64,000 bases of DNA from Scenedesmus sp. ARA3. Taxonomy: Eukaryota; Chlorophyta; Chlorophyceae; Sphaeropleales; Scenedesmaceae. The position numbers were made by a program, and so were the translations under genes. Under the pieces are notes generated by a model. It had not been told where the DNA came from and ran no database searches. It saw only the letters and a program-made list of their open reading frames with translations. The DNA is taken from contig RWJK01000510.1 in assembly GCA_004335835.1 (NCBI GenBank), positions 64,380 through 128,379 on the forward strand, written 5' to 3'. Shown in pieces: positions 24,521-33,423 of this stretch (the stretch's first letter is position 1; the number at the start of each line of letters is the position of its first letter).

Positions 24521-26169
24521 CACTCCTGCAGGACAGCAGGCCGTATGTCATTGCACACAGGGGAGCCTCAGGTGGGTCACTCAGCGCCTGCAACTGGCAA
24601 CACGTGCATGCACAAGAGTGGTTGTTGACATGCATGCAACAACACAAAGCGTTCAAAACATGCTTGTTGTTTGCACCTGGGTGCACAGCATGTTTCAGGT
24701 GCCTTGTGGGTGCACAAACACAGCAACAAGTTCCAGCGAAGCAGCTGGTGCAGCAGACCTGCCAGAACAAAGGTGTGCATGGTGTTTGCATAAGCATTGA
24801 CTGCTGTACGTGTGTTCATCCTGCAGGCCCCCTGCCGGAGCACACCCTGCCTGCTTACACCACTGCAATCGCACAAGGGGCAGACTTCATTGGTGAGTGG
24901 AGGTTGCTCAGCAGCAGCTGCAGCATGCAGCTGCATGGTAGCTTCATAGCTGCTATCAGCCTTTGCATGCAGACAAACCCGCAGCTGTTCAAGTACGCAC
25001 GTCAGGTGCTGGCCTGGCAGTCTGTCAGTAATAGGTAAAACGTGTGTTCATCTGCACATGCAACCAATGCTTGTGCTGCTGCTTCTGCTGCGACCACTGT
25101 CTCCATGCTTCCCACAGAGTGTGACGTGGTGGTCACGCGCGACCTACAGCTAGTCTGCCGCCACGAGCCGAACCTCAACAGCACCACAGACGCCTGGCAG
25201 CTGTTTCCGCACCGCGCAGCCACCTACAGCATTGACGGCGAGGCAGTCAGCGGCATCTTCGCAGCAGACCTGACCCTTGCAGAGGTCAAGCAGCTGCGCG
25301 CAAAGCAGCGCTGGGCCTTCCGCGACCACACGCACGATGGCGCATTCGCAATCCCAACTCTAGCGGAGTTTTTGGATGTGGCGCTGTCAGCTCCTAGAGC
25401 TGTGGGCATCTACCCGGAAGTGAAGCACCCCACCTGGCACAACTCGCTGCCGCAGCTGCTGGCAGCTGGCACTACTATCGAGCAGCTTGTTGTGGATGCC
25501 CTGCATGCGCGCGGCTACGCCGCATCAGCGCCTGTGGCCAGCGATGCATGGCGTGCGCAGCCTGTGTTTATTCAATCATTCGAGCCCACTAGCTTGCAGC
25601 GGCTTGCAGGAATGACATGCATGCCGCTGGTGCTGCTGATGGGTGGCTGGGAAGGTTATGTTGCACCTGATACAGGCATGACGCATGCTGAGATGATTAG
25701 TGATGAGTTTCTGTCGGAGCTGGCAGGGTATGCAGCAGGTGTGGGTCCATGGAAGAGCAGCTTGTATACTGTAGTGAGTGGTGAGAGTGGGAGTGATGAC
25801 GTGGGGTCGGACGGGAACAGCAGCACTGATGGCGCAGGTGCAGCAGCAACAGGCGCAGCACCTTGCCGGTCAATGCACTGCTCCAAGTTCATCCATCCGG
25901 ATGTCGGCCGGCAAGTCGAGCCACCAGGCAGCAGCAGCAGAGTGCGGTTGCAGTCAACTGGGCTAGTGGCAAAGCTGCATCAACATGGCTTGGCAGTGCA
26001 TCCCTACACGCTGCGAGATGAAGAGCAGTTTGTGCCGGAGGGTTGTGCAGGCGACATCAGCTGTGAGTTTGCATGGCTGTTTGACAGTGAACAGATTGAT
26101 GGGGGCTTTGCAGACTGGCCTGGCACGCTGCATGACTGGCTGCAGCAGAGGGCTACTGCTGACGCCTGA
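24238..26169 (+). CDS. Glycerophosphodiester phosphodiesterase (GDPD)
   Basis: Exons are 24238-24571, 24827-24892 and 25118-26169, in phase, for 483 residues. The family hydrolyses glycerophosphodiesters to glycerol-3-phosphate and an alcohol, in lipid turnover and phosphate recycling. The signature is complete: PYVIAHRGASG with the catalytic His about residue 107, PEHT with Glu116, ECD with Glu134 and Asp136 as metal ligands, RHEP with the second His at 149, and YPEVKHP with Glu234. A hydrophobic N-terminus (RALAAVSVMWLLPAILAAS) suggests a signal peptide or anchor, so a secreted or endomembrane enzyme is likely. A poly-Gln run at about residues 82-93 sits between the leader and the TIM-barrel. 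Residues about 340-360 are a Gly/Ser/Ala insert. The two introns split the catalytic motifs. Confidence 0.92.
24482..24516 (+). repeat. CAG tract in GDPD gene
   Basis: A run of about eleven CAG codons encodes poly-Gln between the leader and the catalytic domain of the GDPD, outside any conserved element. Confidence 0.75.
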
Positions 26170-26556
26170 GTCTCGCTATGCCGTGGGTACGTGGTTGTGT
26201 GCTTGCACATAGATGTAGATCCATTCTTTCATCTGTTTGTTCCTTTGTTTGTTGTACCATGAAGCTGCTGCTGCCACCGCAGCTCAGTTCACTTTGATTT
26301 CAATCACACCGTGTTTGATGCTGCCTTAAGGCATGCAACAACTTATTTTCTTGCCGCGCGACAGTGCTGCACCCGTGCTGCGGTGACACTGTTGCACCAT
26401 GTGCATGCATGTTGCATCTTTGATCACCATATTGGGCTGCGGGACCTCCTTTGCATGCGTGCATTGCGGTGTCCTTGCACACGTAATTGTGTCTCAGCAA
26501 CACCACTGCCCGCATGCATATGGCTTGAGGGGAGTGATGAAGGCACAGGACCCACA

Positions 26557-26579
26557 TGTAACCAACGAAGGGTATTACA
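26557..26579. terminator. Back-to-back candidate polyadenylation signals of convergent genes
   Basis: TGTAA on the plus strand (26557-26561) and TGTAA on the minus strand (plus-strand TTACA, 26575-26579) lie 13 bases apart, midway between the GDPD stop and the end of the minus-strand LRR gene. They could serve the two convergent transcripts. Confidence 0.35.
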
Positions 26580-26580
26580 T

Positions 26581-26604
26581 ATGCATGCATGCATGCATGC
26601 ATGC
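26581..26604. repeat. (ATGC)6 microsatellite
   Basis: Six perfect ATGC units. The motif is palindromic (GCAT/ATGC), so both strands read alike. Confidence 0.9.
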
Positions 26605-26878
26605 ACCAGCAAGCTGCTGCTGAGTGTCACAGCATGCTACTGCCGCCTGCTGATACCATGTGTGGCACCCAGGTGAATGGCCGCGATACATGCATCCTAC
26701 TAAAGACACAGTGCAGCTGTTTGCCGCTACTAGCTAGTAGCAGCGCCTGATGCCAGAACAACAGTCAAGCACACCCTTTCCCATCTATGTTGCCAGTCAA
26801 CGCAAAGCATCAACAGCTGCACACTGGAGTCACAGCCGTTTTTGTACATAGCAACCTACGCCAACTGCCCAGTCAGAC

Positions 26879-28209
26879 TCATCCCTGTGCTGTGCGCATC
26901 AGCACAGCTGCAGCTGTCTGCGGAGATATCCCATCTGCATGCTGCGCCCACAGCAGCCTCAGCTCCTTCAGCCGCGTCAGCTGCCGCACCCCTCTGTCTG
27001 ACATGCCTCTGCAGTTGTCGAGCTTCAGCTCTGTCAGCTGCGGCAGTGCCTTGGAGATTGCCACCAGGCTAAAGTCGCTGACACGCTCACTGCCGCCCAA
27101 GCTCAAGCGCTTCAGGCCTGTCAGGCTGAGCACCAAGCTAATGCAGGCGGCATCATCAAAGTCGCAGCCGGATATGGTGAGACGGCTTAGCTGGTTGAGC
27201 TGCGCCAGTGGGTCTACTGCTTCCAGGTTCAAGCCCGAGCACTTGAGCTCCAAGCTCTGCAGGTGGGGCAGCCCTGCTATGGCGGCTGTGACAGGCAGCA
27301 TGTCTGGTGAAGACATATCCGCGACCTGCTGCGGCTGCTGCGGCTGCATCCCTAGAACGGCGTCCATGTCTTCATCCAGCAGCAGCTCCAACGGCAAGTT
27401 ATCCTGCTGCTGCAGCACAGGCTGGCCAGCAGCTGCTGCTCCTGGCTGCAGCTGCGGTGCTTCACCTTGCTGTTGCCCGCCATCTGCAGCCCCTGCTGCT
27501 GGCACTGCTGCATCATCCTGCAGCTGGCCTGCTTGTGCTGCAGCCACAGCTGCTGCTGCCGGCTGGTGCAGCAGCAGGTGGTACCCAGGCTCCGTGCATA
27601 GCTCCAGTATCCTCAGCTCTGTCAGTGCTGCCAGCACGCCAGCAAACTGCGCAGGTGTCACAGGCAGTGCAGCCACTAGGAGCTGCTCAAAGTCCTGGCA
27701 CTGGATGCACAAGTTTGTAAGGTGTGACAGCTGCTTGATCTGTCGCTGCTATGTCAACCAACGGCAGGTGCAGCGCACGCAGCTGCACTCTGCTCTGCTC
27801 TCCCTCTGGCTGCAGCCCCATCAGCGCGCCTGCTATGCACAGGTGATCCTTCTGCAGCTGTGTTGCTGCCTCGCTGCGGGTGAGGCCGTACATCTCTGGG
27901 TGTTTGTGATGGTGCCCCGGCAGGATGCGCAGGACACCCATCAGCTGCCCTTGCTGCGCAACCCATGCTCCGAAACGCTGCAAAGTGCTGCTGCCTGCTG
28001 CTGGTGGTGAAGCTGACATCCAGCAAGCCCTTGCAGTGCTGCAGCACTGCTGCCCGCATCGCCTTGCTGGTGCAGCATAGCTGCAGCACTGCTTGCACGT
28101 CGCTGTGCACGCTGCTGTGCTGCAGCAGCAGGGGCAGCGCTGATGAATGAAGCAGTACTGCTTGTTGAGCCACTGCAAGGAGGCAGCCAGCACCGTGGCA
28201 GACACACAA
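26879..28209 (-). pseudogene. F-box-like LRR gene with two frame breaks
   Basis: Three consecutive minus-strand frames read as one protein. Segment 1 (about 28200-27972) contains VQAVLQLCCTSKAMRAAV, like the second half of an F-box. Segment 2 (about 27970-27740) starts GAWVAQQGQLMGVLRI. Segment 3 (from about 27740 to the stop at 26879) starts IKQLSHLTNLCIQC and carries leucine-rich repeats (LPHLQSLELKCSGL, LNQLSRLTISGCDF, LTGLKRLSLGG, LPQLTELKLDNCRGM). A single extra C near 27971 separates segments 1 and 2, and another one-base offset near 27740 separates 2 and 3. No GT-AG intron fits either junction. The locus is either a recent pseudogene or carries two sequence errors. The true start was not found; an upstream exon is possible. 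Confidence 0.6.
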
Positions 28210-28319
28210 ACAAAGCTTAAACTATTTTCATGACACTTGCATCGATTGCAACCAGGTGATTGGGCCCACACTTGGGGTGAGTTGCTGCTGCTGTCACCTG
28301 ACCTTGCTGCCTGACACAG

Positions 28320-28440
28320 ACGAACGGAGGCTCAGCTACGACCTTAGTGAGCTGAAGTGCTTGTCAAACCCTGAATGTGCAAATAACCGCGTGGTGCTGG
28401 GTGTGTCAGCAGTTTTGGCGCACCTGCACCAGGAGCCATG
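28320..28440 (+). other. Possible isolated exon of an unidentified plus-strand gene
   Basis: A 121-base segment flanked by a good acceptor (GACACAG) and a good donor (GTAAGC) is open in one frame. It reads DERRLSYDLSELKCL followed by SNPECANNRVVLGVSAVLAHL, more protein-like than the surroundings. An upstream piece ending at the donor near 28276 would join in phase. The downstream partner is unclear, and no family is recognised. Confidence 0.25.
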
Positions 28441-29400
28441 GTAAGCACCCTCTCCGCCTCGTCCAGCTTGATCCTAACAGACCAAGTCCTTTGATTGTAT
28501 GTGTGTGGCACTAGCAACACGCTGCATCCACCAGTGTGTCAGCTGACGTCCTGTGCTGGGGGTTCGATTGTTGTAGTGTCGCTTGACCAGGTGCAGGTGT
28601 GCAAAAACTGCAGGCAAATGCCCAGAGCAGCTGCTTCAGGATGCTACACAGCAAAGCATGCCCTGGCATGGGTCCTTCTGCTGCTGCTGCTGCCGCCAGT
28701 GCCATGTGTTGTAACATCGGGTTACACCACCCTGCAAACTGCTACAACGTTTTGGATTGACCTGCCAACGCAGGAAAACGGCACAATGCGGCATACAGGG
28801 ATGCATAGGTACAGTATCAAATGTAATTCGCCGCATCCCACTTGACAGTGCCAAGGGTTCAGGCCAAACCAACTGCAAATACGATGCAGCAGATGCAGCA
28901 CTGGAGACGGCATACTGTGTGACATGCCCCGAGAACGGCACAAATATCAAGGCCGCCTCTGGCAGAGAACGAGCTGACTTGCTGCTGTCCTCAGCGAGGA
29001 CAGCAGCAGCAACTGACATGTCATACTGCAGTCGCTGAGCAACTGAGGCCTAACCATGTAACCAGGCTGACTACCAGCGGCTGCTTGCTGCTGGGGCCAG
29101 CATGACTTGGTGCTTGCACAGCATTCAGAATGCTTGCTGATAATAGCTGGGCAAGTACACTTCCAGAATACCTACAGGTCGCCCTGCTGCTGCGCCGAAC
29201 TGCTTTCAGTAAACCACCAGTCTCAGCCATTGCCGTGCTTTGCAGCACAGCTGCAACGACATCCGATGTCCGATGAGCCTCATCGAGCCTCGATGGCAAG
29301 GGCAGTCGCCAACCGTTGCGTGGTTACATGGTTAGGCCTCATCAACTCGCAGAGTATCAATGGTGCCATTGCGACATTCACCAATCAAAAACAACCAGTC
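28441..29400. other. Non-coding stretch containing an inverted-repeat element
   Basis: Apart from the 29044-29341 element, nothing here is supported as coding. The ORFs present are short and unrelated to splice sites. Confidence 0.35.
29044..29341. mobile_element. Short element with 21-bp perfect terminal inverted repeats (MITE-like)
   Basis: TGAGGCCTAACCATGTAACC plus one A at 29044-29064 is exactly inverted at 29321-29341, bounding 298 bases with no ORF of note. That size and structure fit a non-autonomous DNA element. A target-site duplication is not evident, so an incidental inverted duplication is not excluded. Confidence 0.4.
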
Positions 29401-29694
29401 TCAGGTGCAGGTTGAGTGCCGCAGCACAGCTGCAACAGCCTGTGGAGTTGCCCAGCCAGCATTCTCTGCCCACAGCACCCTCAGCTGCTGTAGCCGTGTC
29501 AGCTGCTGCACGCCCCGGGCTGTCACCCGGCTGCAGTGGTCCAGATGCAGCACCGTCAGCTGCTGCACTGCCTTGCATGCGCCACCAGACTCACGCAGCT
29601 GACACAAGCGCGTGTATATCCTCTTTAACAATATCAACTCCCACAAAGTCAAATGCCGCAGGCCTGTACAGGCTGGACATGTCAGGCTGAACAC
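29401..29694 (-). pseudogene. Truncated LRR gene fragment, paralogue of the locus at 26.9-28.2 kb
   Basis: A 97-codon frame encodes only the last leucine-rich repeats and the C-terminus. VQQLTVLHLDHCSRVTARGV, then QLTRLQQLRVLWAENAG and PQAVAAVLRHSTCT, align residue for residue with the C-terminus of the LRR locus at 26879 (LPQLTELKLDNCRGMSDRGV, RQLTRLKELRLLWAQHAD, PQTAAAVLMRTAQG). Its first codon is TTG, and no N-terminal exons are visible upstream, so it is a duplicated 3' fragment, or less likely the last exon of a gene I cannot otherwise see. Confidence 0.55.
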
Positions 29695-30438
29695 ACCACA
29701 ATAAGTGACCCTGCACTACGAAACAGAGCCCCTGCGCAATTTACTAGAGTCTTTGCTTGCATCCAGAACAGCATGCTGTCGCCCACACACCATAAGCCAC
29801 AAAAATGCACCCTGGCTATCATCAGAAACAAACAAAATCAGGTTAGGACTTACACATCTGCCGACAGCTGCCGTTTGGCAACCCAGCTGTCATACTACAG
29901 TTTGCAGACAAAGTGAAGCTGCTGCTCCATGCATGCCCAAGCTGAGACACAAAATATATCCTACGTGATGACATGCATCTATGCTACAATTGAGTACAAC
30001 TACATTACACATGCTGCAACAGGCCAGCCATTGAATGCCTGCACAGCAGCGCAAAGCTCCAAATGTTGTCGGAGCCTGCAGCGGCTGCTGTAGATTGATT
30101 CAGGCCAAAGAATCTTCACCAATAGCATACGCTTGAATCGAACCAGCACAGCACAGATGCACTGCATGTGCATGGCATGCACAGCAGGTGTGACTGCTGC
30201 TTCATACACACTTCACAAAATCACAGCGTGCGCAAGTCAGCAGTAGCTCGCCATACATGGTCGAGCCATGCACATGCGGCGTAGCACTCTGCATGCTTCC
30301 AGACCGATATGCAGCATCCAATGCATGGCTGCCGCTGCGCCACACAGCGACAACAGCGCAAACAATCAAGTTCAACGCCAGCACATCTTCAGGCAATAAT
30401 CTTCTGGAGACGCAGGAGGCCCTGCCAGGTCAAGCTGC
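29695..30438. other. Intergenic, LRR fragment to HlyIII/PAQR gene
   Basis: AT-richer sequence with no supported gene. A minus-strand TGTAA (plus TTACA, 30005-30009) lies about 430 bases beyond the stop of the next gene and may end its transcript. Confidence 0.35.
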
Positions 30439-32211
30439 TTACTGCACATAGGTGTGGCTCATGATGTTGGCCACATGGATGGCACATGCAACTGTCACCT
30501 TGTAGTGCAGCAGGTGGTGGTCCTGCAGCCCACACAGCCGCTCATGGCCCCCGTTCCTGCAGGCAGCAGACATCAGAGTACGGTTGTCAGCTACAGGTGC
30601 AGAAAGCACTTGCACGGAATGCACAAGGCGTTGCTGGTGCGCGCCGCAGCTGCCTATGCCTTCGTCACTGTGTTGCTGGGCCACCACCCTAGCTTGGCCA
30701 CACATGCCGAACCCATTGAGAAGCCTTCATAGCTCAGCCAAGCCAAGCGGCCACATCAGCCCGCATGCTTCGTTGCTGCTGGGTTCTGCTGTGCGCATGC
30801 CCAGCCTTCTATCTACAATGCAGTTTCTGCTTGCCTCACCCACCTCACAAAAACCACACCGCCAGCTACGTAGATCAGGCACTGCAGGAACAGCGGCGCA
30901 TCCACGATGTGCCACAGCTGCTGCACCATAACAGCACCGATGGCAATGAAGCCACTGGTGCGCAGCAGCGCCGGCAGGAATGCGGCCAGCAGCAGCGCTC
31001 CACACGCTGCCAGCAGAATGGCGCGGTCACCACTGGGGTCCACTGCCTGCATGCAGCAACACACGACAGCAGCAAGCAGCGGCTGCCACAGCTGATGTTG
31101 TTGGTTTTAAAGCATCATCAGTGCACATCAGATATGGTCTTGTGTTCCATGCAAAACGCCCGCCCGCCGTCGAATCACATGCGCAGCTGCTGGGTATTGT
31201 AGCACGCTTTGCAGCCGCTGGTGCTGCTCAACAGGTATCAAGTCCAGCTGCTTGCAGGAAAAACGAATGTGCCGCCATGTGCCGCGCACCATCATCTGTG
31301 TGAGTGGCGTGCCCACAATGAGTGCCACTATGCCGATGTGGTCCAGCTTCTCTAGCAGGTGGTCATCAGGGTAGACATGCGTCAAGCTTGACAGCAGGTG
31401 CGTGGTGGCGGCGCAGCAGCAGAAGACCCACAGCGCCTCACCGCCAGCCACCAGGTGCAGGTGTGCCAGCAGCCTACAGGAAAGCATGTGGTGAGGCAGG
31501 CAGCCAGGCAGCAGATGAGGCGATGTGAAAACGGACAGAGGAGCAACCCAGGCGTGTTTGACTTGTTATGTTAACACTGTTGAAGTGTGCTGTAGGCTGG
31601 TCAACCGTGATACAGCAGATATGCAAACTCTCTGTCAACAGCATGTGCTGTCATTTGCAGCTACTCTCGTTGCAACCGGAAATTCTGGAGCAGGCAGTGG
31701 ATACTGAGCACCTTCTGCTGCTAGCTCACAGCTATAGCACCAGTTGAGTTGCTGAGATATGAGAGTTGAAGCGCAAACAGATGGCAATCTGTGCACTCCT
31801 CAAAGTTCAACCTGCAGCGGATTGCTGGCAGCCAGCATGAGATTGTGATTGGGATACACTATGCTAGCTCAGTCACTGAGTGGTGAGCGACGTCAACTGC
31901 AAGCCACCTCTGGGCAGCTCACCCAGTGATCAACAGCGCCACGCCTGGCAGAAAGTGGCTCCAGAAGTTAATGCGCTCATATGGGTCATGGAAGACACAT
32001 ACCTGTGCCAAGCAGCACCATTGGAGGGAAAACACAGCAGTACAACAGTTGATGCCGTCTGCATGCTAAATTCAGCTGCTGCATGTGTCAACGTCGAACC
32101 AGAGCTGCTTGTGCTCACTTTCCAGTGAGTGCGAGGCCAGGCGCCCGCTGGAGCTCCGGCTGGCCTAAATTTGAGGGTCTGCTGCTTCAGCATCTCTGCA
32201 TCACCACCCAT
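30439..32211 (-). CDS. Hemolysin III / PAQR-family seven-helix membrane protein
   Basis: Exons in transcript order are 32211-32119, 32002-31923, 31473-31290, 31046-30844 and 30556-30439, in phase, for 225 residues. The length and layout match the HlyIII/PAQR group of the CREST superfamily: an N-terminal [19 protein letters not shown] helix, then repeated hydrophobic helices. The conserved metal-site residues are visible: S86-x3-H90 in [10 protein letters not shown]102 in [15 protein letters not shown], and H200-x3-H204 in [10 protein letters not shown]. In PAQR proteins these bind zinc, and several members act as ceramidases or receptors; HlyIII is a historical name and implies no toxicity. 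The exact activity here is unknown. The last exon depends on a second donor (AG|gtgggt) four bases inside the alternative one. The gene is divergent from the pTAC3-like gene. Confidence 0.72.
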
Positions 32212-32574
32212 GGTGCCAGGTATGCTAGCTGCAAATCAACGTAATGTTAATTGTTGAAAAGAAACTAGTTAAGTGTGTACGTTGCAGCCAACAGTGGACG
32301 CTCCAGAGACGGAGGAAACCCAGACAACACCGGCGGTAGGGCTCTACAAGAGGTGTGCCACACCTGTGGATAGCAAACGATGCTGCAAGCCTGACGAAAA
32401 CAATGCGTGGATTTGTTTACGTGGTTACAGTGACTCCCTTTGAATACCACGACATGTCCCTGCGGCGGTAGGGTTGATCAGGGAGCAATAGTAAACAAGA
32501 AAATGCAACACCAACAAAGGGTTGGTCTAATCAGTCATTAAGCGTGAAAAGGAACGTGTCCGAGGTCGGCAACC
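32212..32574. promoter_or_regulatory. Divergent promoter region, HlyIII/PAQR and pTAC3-like genes
   Basis: Only 363 bases separate the two start codons, so both promoters and 5' UTRs must be compact or shared. The sequence is AT-richer than the genes. No specific element is assigned. Confidence 0.45.
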
Positions 32575-33386
32575 ATGCTGCCACATGCCAGGCCACTATC
32601 GGGACCACGACTGCAGGGCAATGCACATGCATTCAGCAGATCTTTGAGTTCAATAGCTCACGAGCCGGTGCGGTGTCCTGTTGTGGTCAGGGCCAGGAAG
32701 AGTTCAGGTGAGAGCAGCAGGCTGTTGACGACACCTCTGCTGTTGGCTGCGTACATTTGTGTCGGCCTATGAGTCTGCTCAAATGACAGTTCATGTTTCT
32801 GTTGTACCTCTGGCAGCGGCAGCTGCACGCTTGATGTCCTGCTGTTGATCTCAGTGATGCTGCTGCCAGCAACAACAGCAGCTGGGCAGAGCACCAGTCA
32901 GCTCTGCCCTACAAACCAGCACTTCATAGCTGAAGTTTGCTTGATGTATCTGTTCTGCACCGTCATGCGTTGTCGTTGATGGATGCTGACAGCCGCATAT
33001 GCAGCAGACGATGACGCTGTTGTGCCCAAGCGCCGCGGCCGCAAGCCTAAAACAGCAGCAGAAGACGCAGCAGACACTGAGCTACCACAGCTAGCAGCAG
33101 CAGCAGACGCTGACGCTGACTCGGGCAAGAAAAAGCGGGGCCGCAAGACCAAGGCTGAGCTGCAGCAGGTTGACCAGCAAGTTGACCAGCAGCTACAGCA
33201 AAGCAGCGGGGCTGGGGACTTTGAATGGGGTGGTGACTATGATGAGGAGCAGCGGGCCATGCAGGCAGGGCTGCTGGTGCCTGCTGAGGGGCCTGGTTCT
33301 TGGGCAGAGGCAGCAGCAAGCGGCGCAGGCGAGGAGGACAGGCGGCGCTTCCCCTACCATAGGTGCGAGGTGGTCAGCAATCGCAT

Positions 33387-33423
<37 letters not shown>

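Larger units (their letters stand above)
26170..26878. other. Intergenic between convergent GDPD and LRR genes
   Basis: 3' UTRs of both genes are expected here. It holds an ATGC microsatellite and back-to-back candidate polyadenylation signals. No gene is supported. Confidence 0.45.

Noticed and set aside
28495..28845. Plus-strand frame with a poly-Leu stretch resembling a signal or membrane segment
   Set aside because: The Leu run is a CTG tract, and the flanks show no supported exon structure.
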